NCBI RefSeq assembly: GCF_010994375.1
Contig: NZ_WHMA01000001.1
Span: 251,711 to 315,710, forward strand
Direction: 5' to 3'
DNA: 64,000 nt
From: Halomonas sp. NO4
Lineage (GTDB): Bacteria > Pseudomonadota > Gammaproteobacteria > Pseudomonadales > Halomonadaceae
Position numbers and translations under genes: made by a program. Under the pieces are notes generated by a model. That model did no database searches and was not told where the DNA came from. It was given only the letters and a program-made list of their open reading frames with translations. Positions 56,133 to 64,000 of this stretch are shown piece after piece (the stretch's first letter is position 1; every line of letters starts with the position of its first letter).

Positions 56133-56840
56133 ATGCCCCCAGCACCGGCCCAGTCTGTTGCGCTTCTCGGCCGCCGCCGTTTCCTGGCGGGGCTGGGAGG
56201 CCTGCTGTTAGTGGCCGGACTGGGGCTCTCGCCCAGGCCACTTCAAGCCGGCATCGACCGGGCTCGCCTCCGCCAGAGCATGCAGCGCCTGTACGGCTCG
56301 AACGGGCTGAGTATTCTGGAAGAGTGGTTTGCCCTGCTCGACCGACTGGCCGGTGCCGATCTGGAAAGCCAGCTGCGCGACGTCAACGACTTCTTCAACC
56401 AGCGGGTACGCTGGCTGGACGACATCGAGATCTGGGGGCAGGAGGATTACTGGGCCACGCCACTGGAGACAATGGGCCGGCGCGAGGGAGACTGCGAGGA
56501 TTACTCCATCGCCAAGTACGTGACGCTAAAGGAACTCGGCGTGCCGGGTGACCAACTGCGTATGATTTACGTGCGGGCCCGCCTCGGACGCGGGGGGATC
56601 ACTCAGGCGCATATGGTGGTGGGCTACTACGCAACGCCGAGCGCCGATCCGCGCATCCTCGACAACCTCGTCAAGTCGATACGCCCAGGTTCGCAGCGCA
56701 GCGACCTGGACCCGGTCTTCAGTTTCAACAGCAGCGGCCTGTGGACCGGCAGCTCGACGCAGTCGCGCGCCGACCCCGTGGCTCGCCTGTCACGCTGGCG
56801 CAACGCCATCAGCCGCATGCAGGAGCAGGGATTCATCTGA
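56133..56840 (+). CDS. lapG: LapG-type periplasmic cysteine protease
   Basis: A 235-residue bacterial transglutaminase-like cysteine protease. The N-terminal signal (GRRRFLAGLGGLLLVAGLG, ending LQAG) exports it to the periplasm. The catalytic triad is Cys121 (REGDCEDYSIAKY), His160 (TQAHMVVGYY) and Asp177 (PRILDNLV); the spacing between His and Asp equals that of Pseudomonas LapG. LapG clips LapA-type adhesins near the N-terminus after a di-alanine site and frees cells from surfaces when c-di-GMP is low. It lies 43 bases before lapD, and the adhesin gene is close by, so substrate and regulator are local. The ATG has only a weak ribosome site. Confidence 0.93.
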   Translation: MPPAPAQSVALLGRRRFLAGLGGLLLVAGLGLSPRPLQAGIDRARLRQSMQRLYGSNGLSILEEWFALLDRLAGADLESQLRDVNDFFNQRVRWLDDIEIWGQEDYWATPLETMGRREGDCEDYSIAKYVTLKELGVPGDQLRMIYVRARLGRGGITQAHMVVGYYATPSADPRILDNLVKSIRPGSQRSDLDPVFSFNSSGLWTGSSTQSRADPVARLSRWRNAISRMQEQGFI

Positions 56841-56883
56841 AGGTTACAAGAACACGGGCAGGCTTGCCCCAGGGAGCACCGAG

Positions 56884-58803
56884 ATGTCACTGATCAAACA
56901 GCTATGGCTGACCGTCGTGGTAGTCCTGCTGCTGGCCTTCGCGGGCAGCCTGCTGGTGGGTGTGAGTACCAGCCGCCACTACATTGAACAGGAAGTGCGC
57001 ATCAAGAACAGCGACAACGCCAATGCGCTGGCCCTGTCGATGAGCCAGCTGGACAAGGAGCCCGTGACCCTGGAACTGCTGCTCGCCGCTCAGTTCGACA
57101 CCGGCCACTATCGGCGCATCGAACTGCGCGACGCCGAGGGCGAGCTCATCGACCGACGCGTGGACGACGTGGCCATCGAGGGAGTCCCCGGCTGGTTCGT
57201 CGACCTGGTGGCGTTCGAGGTACCACCCGGCCAGGCCGTGATCCAAGACGGCTGGCGCCAGTTCGGGACCCTGACCCTGGAGAGCCACCACAGCTACGCC
57301 TATCGCTCGCTGTGGCGCAACACGCTCAACCTGGCCGGCTGGTTCGCTGTCGCGGGCCTCATCAGCCTGCTGCTGGCTGCCTGGATCGTGCGCACCGTCA
57401 GACGTCCGCTGCGCCATGTGGTGGCGCAAGCCGAGGCCATCGGCGAGCGGCGCTTCGTCACCTCGCCCGAGCCGCGCACCCTAGAGCTTCGCCAGGCGGT
57501 GCAGGCCATGAACCGCCTCTCATCCGCGGTGCGCGACATGCTCAGCCAGGAGGGGGAAAAACTCGATCAGCTGCGGCGCCGGCTGGAACACGACCCCGTC
57601 ACCGACGTACTGCGGCGCGAGCCATTCCTGGCTCGGCTGGAAGCGCACCTGCAGAGCGATGGCTATGACGCCAGCGGCCTGCTGGCTCTAGTACGCGTTA
57701 CCGACCTCGCCGGGCTCAACGAACGGCTGGGCCACCAGCAGACCGACGCTCTGCTGGTGGCGCTCACCCAGGAACTCGAACAGCTCAACACCCTCAACGG
57801 CGACGGTCGCGTGGCTCGCCTCAACGGCAGCGACTTCGCCATGGTGATTCCCCGCGCCCACGATCTGGAAGCCGTGGGAGCCGAGATCCAGTCGCGCCTC
57901 CAGGATCTCGCCAGCCGCTATGAAGACAACACCCTCGCCCTGCCCTCGGCGATCACCGAGTATCACCAGGGCCGGAGCCGCCAGGAACTGCTGGCCAGCC
58001 TCGATGGCGCCCTGGCCAGCGCCGAGGATCAGGGCGACCAGGGGCAAGTCATCATCGAAAGCGCGGAGCAGGATGCCCTCTTCACCAGCCACAGCGACTG
58101 GCGAGCCGCGCTCGACGCGGCCCTGCAGCAAGGCGTACAGCTCGCACACTACCCCGTGCTGGACCGTCAGGGGCGGCTTGTCCACCACGAAGTGCCGTCC
58201 CGCCTGCGGCTTACCGGCGAATGGCGCCCCGCGGGACGCTTCCTGCCCTGGGTATCGCGCCTGGACATGGCGCCGGCCCTCGACCTCGCCGTCGTTTCCG
58301 CCGCCCTCGAGGACACTGCCGCGAGCGGCAAGGCCGTCGGCATCAACCTCTCGCCCCGCTCACTGCGCGACGGCCATTTCGTCAGCGAATTGATCGCTCG
58401 GCTGAGGTCGCGTCCCGAACTGGCCACGCACCTGTGGTTCGAGGTACCCGAGCTCGTCGCCATGCATAACCCGGAAGGTTTCCGCAGCCTGTGCCGCGAA
58501 CTCCATTCGCTGGGCTGCCGCATGGGGCTCGAGCACGTGACCACACGCTTCGGCAAGATCGAGGGAGTTCACGACCTGGGGCTGCGCTACCTCAAGGTGG
58601 ACGCCTCCCTGAGCCGCGACATCGGCGAGCATACCGAGCACCAGAGCCTGCTGCGTGGCATCACCACCCTCGCCCATTCGCTCGGCATCATCGCCATTGC
58701 CGAAGGCGTAGAGAGCCGCGACCAGGCAGCTCTGCTCTTCGAACTCGGCATGGACGGCGTGACAGGGCCCGGTATCCGTCAAGACAGCTGGAAGGAGAGC
58801 TGA
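56884..58803 (+). CDS. lapD: LapD-type c-di-GMP receptor with degenerate GGDEF and EAL domains
   Basis: A 639-residue inner-membrane receptor. One N-terminal helix (8-26), a periplasmic LapD output domain (residues ~30-150, with DGWRQFGTLTLESHHSYAYR and a Trp near the second membrane segment), a second helix, HAMP, then GGDEF-like (~235-390) and EAL-like (~400-639) domains. Both enzymatic sites are broken: the GGDEF motif reads NGSDF (314-318) and the EAL motif reads EVP (436-438), with GVTGPG at the position of the usual QGY loop. It should bind but not make or cut c-di-GMP, and in that state hold LapG away from the adhesin. It follows lapG on the same strand and ends at a strong bidirectional terminator. 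Confidence 0.93.
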   Translation: MSLIKQLWLTVVVVLLLAFAGSLLVGVSTSRHYIEQEVRIKNSDNANALALSMSQLDKEPVTLELLLAAQFDTGHYRRIELRDAEGELIDRRVDDVAIEGVPGWFVDLVAFEVPPGQAVIQDGWRQFGTLTLESHHSYAYRSLWRNTLNLAGWFAVAGLISLLLAAWIVRTVRRPLRHVVAQAEAIGERRFVTSPEPRTLELRQAVQAMNRLSSAVRDMLSQEGEKLDQLRRRLEHDPVTDVLRREPFLARLEAHLQSDGYDASGLLALVRVTDLAGLNERLGHQQTDALLVALTQELEQLNTLNGDGRVARLNGSDFAMVIPRAHDLEAVGAEIQSRLQDLASRYEDNTLALPSAITEYHQGRSRQELLASLDGALASAEDQGDQGQVIIESAEQDALFTSHSDWRAALDAALQQGVQLAHYPVLDRQGRLVHHEVPSRLRLTGEWRPAGRFLPWVSRLDMAPALDLAVVSAALEDTAASGKAVGINLSPRSLRDGHFVSELIARLRSRPELATHLWFEVPELVAMHNPEGFRSLCRELHSLGCRMGLEHVTTRFGKIEGVHDLGLRYLKVDASLSRDIGEHTEHQSLLRGITTLAHSLGIIAIAEGVESRDQAALLFELGMDGVTGPGIRQDSWKES

Positions 58804-58808
58804 CACAC

Positions 58809-58839
58809 ACCGCGCCGAGCGGGTCTCGCTCGGCGCGGT
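58809..58839. terminator. Bidirectional terminator between lapD and the small unknown gene
   Basis: Perfect 13-bp stem ACCGCGCCGAGCG (58809-58821) and CGCTCGGCGCGGT (58827-58839) with loop GGTCT, located between two convergent genes (stops at 58803 and 58860). Confidence 0.85.
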
Positions 58840-58859
58840 ATGAGAGAACCGTCAGCGGT

Positions 58860-59195
58860 TCAGATGATCCCGCCGCCGTCTTCATCGCTCTGCAGCAGCT
58901 CAACGCTGTTCAAGCGCCGACGCAACGACTGACGCTCCATCACCTTCTGCTGCGCCGGCTCGGGCAGGTCGGTGAAGCTGATCACCCCCTTGTCCATCAG
59001 CACGTCCAGCAGGTCTTCGAGTACGCGGATGAAGCCCAGGTCAGTCTTGGAGAGATCCACACCCTCGAATTCATCATCCTCGGCCATGAACGCCTGCAGG
59101 TCCGGCGCACAGGGCGGCACGAACTCCCGGCAATCCCCGGAAGGCTCGCGTGCCGCCTGGACGATCTGGCCTTGCTCGTTGCGTTTGACGTACAT
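58860..59195 (-). CDS. Small acidic conserved-looking protein between lapD and the adhesin gene
   Basis: A 111-residue, acidic protein (MYVKRNEQGQIVQAAREP) without signal peptide or membrane segments. It reads as a helical soluble protein; LGFIRVLEDLLDVLMDKGVISFTDLPEPAQQKV could form two or three helices, and the tail is DEDGGGII. I recall similar small proteins labelled as tryptophan-synthase-beta-like in related genomes, but the name has no functional support. The ATG at 59195 has a GAGGGAG-like ribosome site about 11 bases upstream. Its gene lies downstream of the adhesin on the same strand, beyond the adhesin terminator. Confidence 0.8.
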   Translation of the reverse strand: MYVKRNEQGQIVQAAREPSGDCREFVPPCAPDLQAFMAEDDEFEGVDLSKTDLGFIRVLEDLLDVLMDKGVISFTDLPEPAQQKVMERQSLRRRLNSVELLQSDEDGGGII

Positions 59196-59227
59196 CCTAT
59201 GACTCCCTCGGCGTTTCCGGCAGGATA

Positions 59228-59262
59228 GCAAAATGCCCTGCCCGGACGAACCGAACAGGGCA
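59228..59262 (-). terminator. Terminator of the adhesin gene
   Basis: On the minus strand, TGCCCTG (59262-59256) pairs with CAGGGCA (59240-59234) with extra inner pairs, and is followed by TTTT-rich sequence. It lies 22 bases after the adhesin stop. Confidence 0.75.
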
Positions 59263-59283
59263 AACGCGGATCAACCGACTGGA

Positions 59284-62200
59284 TTACTGATCGATATTCA
59301 GCTGGCCGCTGTCGAGCATCTGCTGGATCAGATCGGCACTGTCGCCGACATCGCCACCGAAATCGGCGAACGTCTTACCTTCCAGGGTGATCATCTGGTC
59401 GGCGTTCTCCTTGTCGCCGGCCAAAGAGCCATCCGAGCTGATATGGAGGACGACGTTGCCGTTGGTCGTATCCTCTTCGGCGAAGATGTAGTCGCCGATA
59501 TCGTTGTTCTCCTCATCCTGTAGGAGATCGGCGAGATCCAGGCGGTCGGCGTTCGACTCGTCCGCGTCGCCGAACGGGCCGTCGTCGGTATCGCTCACCA
59601 CGGTAAAGTCCTTGACGATATCCTCGGCGGGGGCGCCTACGTCGCCTTCATCGCCAAACTCCCAGGCGAAGGTATCTGTACCCGGTCCACCGTAGAGGAT
59701 ATCGTTGCCGGCTCCACCAATCAGGATGTCGTCGCCGCCCTGATCCTGAGGCAGCACCAACGACTCGTGGTTATCCTTCAGATAATCCAGCACCTGATCA
59801 TTCGTCGGCGCCTGAGCATTCTGAGCCTCGAGCTCATCCAGAATGCCCTGGAAGCCCTTGCCCTGATGATCGGGATGCTCCACGGTATCGCCGAAGAGGA
59901 TGTCATTGCCATCGCCGTCAATTGTAAAGCTCAAGTCAGCTTCATCAGTGGAGCCATCTTGATCCTGCATATAGTAAGTGAAGTCGTCCTCCTTCGACTC
60001 ACTATAAGCGGAATAGCTCAGCCCACTTACGACATAGCCTTGATTGCTATTTGCACCATCTGTATCGACCCCGAGACTGATGTAGCTAAATGGCTCCACC
60101 GAATCAATGCTCAGTGAAGTATAGCCCCCACTGGAAACGGTGCTGTCAAAGTTACCTGAACCAACTAGGTCTCCATTGGCGTCAAACACCTCCCAAGTTG
60201 CAAACTCAGCCTGGCTCGCATTGAACTGTGCAATGCTTACTACTGCACCGGTTGCTTGCTCACCGAGAGCGAGAACCAAGTTCTCACCATTATCAATAGC
60301 TCCCGACTGGGTAATATCAACACCCAAGCCTTTCTTAGATCCATTATTAAATTTCACATCGCCAGCAGCATTTGAATTCAAGGCTGAGAAATCCAGCTTC
60401 CCTTGCCCATCCATGGGAGTCCCGGTAAATCCGTAGACGCCACCCAAAGCCCCCTGCCAGTCTGCCAATGAGTCATTAGGCACCGTTACCGTTGTATCGA
60501 CAGGATTAGCCGAATATTCATAACTGCCATCTTGATAAAGCGTTAACGTACCATGATCGCCTTGCAGTTCAAGGTAGTCTCCATTCCCATCGTTCTTGAC
60601 ATCACCAGGATTATCAAAAGAAACAGAGCCTGATCCAGAGTGGCTCACCCCAGTAACGGAGGTAGGCGTATCAAGTGCTAGATCATTATCCAACACGTTC
60701 TCGCTTACAGTCTCTCCAGCCGAAACAGACTTGGAATCATCAAATGCCTCAGGCTCAGAGTCCAAGATCCCCACACTCACCTTGACCCAATCACTTTCGA
60801 CACCTTCTGTGTCTGCTGCCTTGTAGTAGAATGAATCCGCGTCAGACACACTATCACTGTGATCCCTAAGGACATTTGTTGCATCGTAGGAGAATGCGCC
60901 GTCGCTATGAATAGTGACTAGCCCACCCATAGCGGTAGTGATCGTCACCGGCCCATTACTTAGCGATTGCGAACCGCTCCCGCTTCCATCTTCAGCGACT
61001 TGAGAAACAGACAGAGCATCGTTTTCAGAATCTGTGTCGTTGTCGAGTACGCTGTCAGCATATTGCTTGACTTGTCCTTCCACGACACCCTGCGCCTCAC
61101 CCAGGTACTCATCGTCTGCCGGTACCCAAGGCTTCTTCGGTGCTGCCTCACCGGTAATATTGATGGCCAACGAGGACTCCACGCCGTCACCGTCTGCATC
61201 GGTTACCGTGTAGGTGAAGGTGTCCACTTCCGTTTCGCCCGCTGCCAGTTCATCGTAGGCGGCCTGATCGAGCTGATAGGTGTAGTTCCCTTCGGCATCG
61301 ACGGTCAGAACGCCAAACTGGCCCTGGACTTGAGTTTCCCCGTTACCAATAACAGTGCCACCGTTCCAAGCAACCGCATCTTCTTCCGCGGGGCCGTCTG
61401 CTCCAAAGCCGTAATCCACCTGTCCGGATACATCGGGAGCATCTGAAGAAATCAGCTGCCCCATCAGCTTGAAGCTATTGGAGGCATCTTCCTCAGTAAA
61501 CACCTGCTCAACAATATCACCATTCTGATCCACAAAACCGATAATCTGGAAATTATAAGTTTCGATTTCTCCACTATCGGTCGTGATCTCAATCGGCACA
61601 ATCGCGCTCGCATTGTTAATCGTCACGCCATCGCGTGGATCAGGCTCACTGTTCGGGGTTTCGTTGTGATCGAAATTTATTGTATGCTCAATGGTTGTCC
61701 TGTAGCCATTGATAACGATGTCCAGCGACAGATTCAGATCGACCGAATGAATACCGGAATCTGACGATATCGGGAAGTTGTTGTGGGTAAACTCACCCAA
61801 CTCGAGCATCGAATTCACCGACACCGACTGCGTGCCGGTCAGATCGTCATTATCATCGAAAGTGTAGTTGCTGGTGCTATCAGTACCGTCCCAGCTCACC
61901 ACATCGTCCTGCTCAGCAGGTTGGTTGTCGATGTTGACATCGCTGCCACCGGACACATTCGCCCATTCAGCAGTTAGGCCACCCACTTCCAACGCATTCA
62001 CGACGACTGTCATGTCCTGTGAACCGGAGTTGGACACCGGCACGTCGTCATCGAAGGTGATGTTTAGCTTGCCGTCTGCCGTACTGCCATCACTGTCGGT
62101 GACCGTGTAGGTGAGCCCGAGGTCCGTCTCGTTTTCGGTGTCGGTCTCGTCATCGGTGTGGCGCACATTGGTCAGCAGGCTCACCGTGTAGTCGCCAGTT

Positions 62201-64000
62201 TGTGCGTCGGTGAGCTCCACCTGGAACAAGTCTTGCCCGTCGCGCTCACCTCCGTCGATCGTCGCCGTCAGGACGTTGCTGTCAGCATCCCAGGCATAGG
62301 TGATGTCCTCCGTGCCCAGCGTACCGCTCTCTCCGTCCATGGCGGCGAAGTCGACGCGACCGGCACCGTCATCACCATAGGCAAAGGCCAGTGTCCCGCT
62401 AAAGGTGGTTTCATTGCCACCCTGGCCGTCAAGGTCGTTCGGACCTCCCGGATTGCCACCTGCCAGACCATCGTCGTCAACGAGCGCGACCACGTCGTCG
62501 CCTTCGGGATTGTCGATGGTCGGAGTGTGTGCATCGCCCACTCGTACAGTGACCTGACGGGTCACACGGTCGCCGTCCTGATCGAGCACGGTGTACTCGA
62601 AGGTCTCGGTGACATCGCCGTCGGTGTTGTCGACACTAGCCGGCGCGGTATAGACCAGTTGTCCAGCGCCATTGATACCCAGGCTGCCTTCGGTGTCACC
62701 CTGGTTGGTGAAGACGATCTCGCTGAACGAACCGTCCAGACCGTCGGCACCGGCGCTGATGCCCAGCGCCTCAGCCGCATCTTCGGCCAGTACGGTTGCC
62801 TCGCTGCCTTCTTCGATGGTCCCGTCGTGAGCGTAATCCTTGGCCGTCGGACCGTCGTCCTTGAAGGTGATCTCCAGGGCTGCGTTGCTGGTGGCGCTGT
62901 CGCTGTCACCGTCGGCATCGGTGACGGTCTGAACCACCCGGATGCCTGCCGCATCCAGGGTCAGCGCGTCGTCATGAGCAGATGCACTACTACCGTCTTC
63001 AAGGTGCTCCAGCGCCTGGTGCTGGAGCACGGTGATCATACCGTCACTGGCAATCTCGACACTGAACACCGGATCCGTGCTGTCGTCTCCGCCCACGTAA
63101 CCGGTGTAGCCGGAGACGTTGCCGCCATCGCCGGTGTCGGCAACCAGCTGGATCTCGTTATTCGCTTCAGTGGTATCGGCGCCCGCCAAGTAAAGGCCGG
63201 TAGCGACGCTACTAGCCGCTAGACTGTAGTTCACCGTGCCCGCACCGTCGGCGCCGTAGGCTGGCGCGGCGAACAGCGCCTTGACGTCATCGGCGTCGAT
63301 CGTGGTGTCGATCGGGCCGTTCTCGAACGCTTCACCGGCCGCCGTTTCGTCCAGCGTGGCGCCGGCTTCGGCCCCGGTTTTCGCGCTGGCCTCCGGACCG
63401 TCGTCCTTGAAGGTGATCTCCAGGGCTGCATCGCTGGTGGCGCTGTCGCTGTCACCGTCGGCATCCGTGACGGTCTGAACCACCCGGATGCCCGCCGCAT
63501 CCAGAGTCAGTGCGTCGTCATGGGCAGATGCACTACTACCGTCTTCAAGGTGCTCCAGCGCCTGGTGCTGGGTCACGGTGATCGTACCGTCACTGGCAAT
63601 CTCGACACTGAACACCGGATCCGTGCTGTCGTCGCCGCCCACGTAACCGGTGTAGCCGGTGACGTTACCGCCATCGTCGGTGTCGGCAACCAGCTGGATC
63701 TCGTTGTTGGCTTCAGTGGTGTCAGCGCCCGCCAAGTAAAGACCGGTAGCGACGCTACTAGCCGCTAGACTGTAGTTCACCGTGCCGGCGCCATCGGTCC
63801 CATAATCCACGTCGCCGAATAGGTTTGCCACCTCTTCGGCAGCGATCACAGTATCGATCGAGCCATCGGCAAACGCTTCACCTGCATTCGTTTCATCCAG
63901 CGTGGCATCTGCACTGGCACCCTCCTTCGCACTGACACTGGGGCCGTCGTCCTCGATCTGGAAGGCACCCGCGGCACCGATGTCGAACAGGGCGCTGTCG
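59284..64000 (-). CDS. lapA: Giant LapA-type RTX adhesin, C-terminal 1,571 codons (5' end beyond the window)
   Basis: Large secreted surface adhesin. The frame is open from 63999 to the stop at 59284; the N-terminus, where the LapG cleavage site should be, lies outside. From the N-terminal side: two complete and one starting 182-residue DUF5801-type repeats (DDGP boundaries, TVNYSLAASSVATGLYLAG, VQTVTDADGDSDSAT), then VCBS- and cadherin-like modules (FEYTVLDQDGDRVTRQVTV, FTYTVTDADGDGVESSLAI, VLDNDTDSEND), a jelly-roll-like stretch, RTX nonapeptides (GGDDILIGGAGNDILYGGPG) and a C-terminal type I secretion signal of the T1SS-143 kind (LEGKTFADFGGDVGDSADL). Strongly acidic, calcium-dependent folding expected. 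Secretion genes are not in view. Its neighbours lapG and lapD support the name. Confidence 0.92.
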   Translation of the reverse strand, partial: DSALFDIGAAGAFQIEDDGPSVSAKEGASADATLDETNAGEAFADGSIDTVIAAEEVANLFGDVDYGTDGAGTVNYSLAASSVATGLYLAGADTTEANNEIQLVADTDDGGNVTGYTGYVGGDDSTDPVFSVEIASDGTITVTQHQALEHLEDGSSASAHDDALTLDAAGIRVVQTVTDADGDSDSATSDAALEITFKDDGPEASAKTGAEAGATLDETAAGEAFENGPIDTTIDADDVKALFAAPAYGADGAGTVNYSLAASSVATGLYLAGADTTEANNEIQLVADTGDGGNVSGYTGYVGGDDSTDPVFSVEIASDGMITVLQHQALEHLEDGSSASAHDDALTLDAAGIRVVQTVTDADGDSDSATSNAALEITFKDDGPTAKDYAHDGTIEEGSEATVLAEDAAEALGISAGADGLDGSFSEIVFTNQGDTEGSLGINGAGQLVYTAPASVDNTDGDVTETFEYTVLDQDGDRVTRQVTVRVGDAHTPTIDNPEGDDVVALVDDDGLAGGNPGGPNDLDGQGGNETTFSGTLAFAYGDDGAGRVDFAAMDGESGTLGTEDITYAWDADSNVLTATIDGGERDGQDLFQVELTDAQTGDYTVSLLTNVRHTDDETDTENETDLGLTYTVTDSDGSTADGKLNITFDDDVPVSNSGSQDMTVVVNALEVGGLTAEWANVSGGSDVNIDNQPAEQDDVVSWDGTDSTSNYTFDDNDDLTGTQSVSVNSMLELGEFTHNNFPISSDSGIHSVDLNLSLDIVINGYRTTIEHTINFDHNETPNSEPDPRDGVTINNASAIVPIEITTDSGEIETYNFQIIGFVDQNGDIVEQVFTEEDASNSFKLMGQLISSDAPDVSGQVDYGFGADGPAEEDAVAWNGGTVIGNGETQVQGQFGVLTVDAEGNYTYQLDQAAYDELAAGETEVDTFTYTVTDADGDGVESSLAINITGEAAPKKPWVPADDEYLGEAQGVVEGQVKQYADSVLDNDTDSENDALSVSQVAEDGSGSGSQSLSNGPVTITTAMGGLVTIHSDGAFSYDATNVLRDHSDSVSDADSFYYKAADTEGVESDWVKVSVGILDSEPEAFDDSKSVSAGETVSENVLDNDLALDTPTSVTGVSHSGSGSVSFDNPGDVKNDGNGDYLELQGDHGTLTLYQDGSYEYSANPVDTTVTVPNDSLADWQGALGGVYGFTGTPMDGQGKLDFSALNSNAAGDVKFNNGSKKGLGVDITQSGAIDNGENLVLALGEQATGAVVSIAQFNASQAEFATWEVFDANGDLVGSGNFDSTVSSGGYTSLSIDSVEPFSYISLGVDTDGANSNQGYVVSGLSYSAYSESKEDDFTYYMQDQDGSTDEADLSFTIDGDGNDILFGDTVEHPDHQGKGFQGILDELEAQNAQAPTNDQVLDYLKDNHESLVLPQDQGGDDILIGGAGNDILYGGPGTDTFAWEFGDEGDVGAPAEDIVKDFTVVSDTDDGPFGDADESNADRLDLADLLQDEENNDIGDYIFAEEDTTNGNVVLHISSDGSLAGDKENADQMITLEGKTFADFGGDVGDSADLIQQMLDSGQLNIDQ
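62852..63943 (-). repeat. Two tandem 546-bp repeats in the adhesin gene
   Basis: Two units (62852-63397 and 63398-63943), each 182 codons, with a third beginning at 63944. About 390 bases of each unit (62852-63240 and 63398-63786) differ at only about twenty positions by eye, while the remaining ~156 bases of each unit have diverged more but keep length. This indicates recent duplication or gene conversion in the conserved part. Confidence 0.9.

Noticed and set aside
62852..64000. Repeats at the right edge as a CRISPR array
   Set aside because: Repeat unit is 546 bp, in frame, and encodes adhesin domains; no short repeats with spacers.
1..64000. tRNA, rRNA, prophage, insertion sequences or integration sites
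   Set aside because: No transposase, integrase, phage structural gene or recognisable RNA gene was found on either strand.

Overview
This 64 kb window is chromosomal DNA of a GC-rich gammaproteobacterium. The tyrA-aroA fusion, gene order gyrA-serC-pheA-tyrA/aroA-cmk-rpsA, LapG/LapD/LapA-type adhesion genes, a short-loop cytochrome bd, sodium and calcium antiporters and acidic proteins together suggest Halomonadaceae (Halomonas or a relative). That placement is inference. I see no phage, insertion sequence, CRISPR array, tRNA or rRNA.

Layout, left to right. (1) 1-2.1 kb: subunits I (partial) and II of a heme-copper oxidase whose subunit II carries two cytochrome c domains. (2) 2.3-10.3 kb: a DUF938 methyltransferase, a Na+/H+ antiporter, a P2-like P-type ATPase lacking canonical calcium ligands, the helicase HrpB, and a RelE/ParE-type toxin-antitoxin pair. 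(3) 10.4-19.2 kb: purine catabolism. It holds a RutR-like TetR regulator, xanthine dehydrogenase xdhABC, guanine deaminase and an AzgA-type permease; matching palindromic operators lie before xdhA and before the permease. (4) 19.3-25 kb: a diguanylate cyclase, the msrPQ methionine sulfoxide reductase, a di-heme cytochrome c peroxidase and an adenine deaminase. (5) 25-30.8 kb: cydABDC, with the adenine deaminase as apparent last gene. (6) 31-40.5 kb: a CaCA antiporter, pqiABC, rhlE, an unknown gene coupled to a CynX-like transporter, an asparaginase and a DUF2789 protein. (7) 40.6-53.8 kb: an HDOD-GGDEF protein, a VTT membrane protein, an SRPBCC protein, then the leftward housekeeping run gyrA, serC, pheA, tyrA-aroA, cmk, rpsA, and a thioesterase. 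(8) 53.9-64 kb: rdgC, an acyltransferase, and a surface-adhesion locus: lapG (periplasmic protease), lapD (degenerate GGDEF/EAL receptor), a small unknown gene and the C-terminal 1,571 codons of a giant RTX adhesin running off the right edge.

Two systems stand out. In the purine system, adenine and guanine would be taken up, deaminated to hypoxanthine and xanthine, and oxidised to urate under one TetR-type regulator; no uricase is visible. In the adhesin system, c-di-GMP (two intact GGDEF proteins are in the window) should be sensed by LapD, which holds LapG away from the adhesin. The adhesin gene is mosaic: two nearly identical 546-bp repeats on the right and a markedly AT-richer stretch on the left. 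Several short palindromes that no coding gene explains (before the HDOD-GGDEF gene, the CaCA antiporter and the thioesterase/rdgC pair) are the most interesting regulatory leads. No entirely new system could be established from sequence alone.
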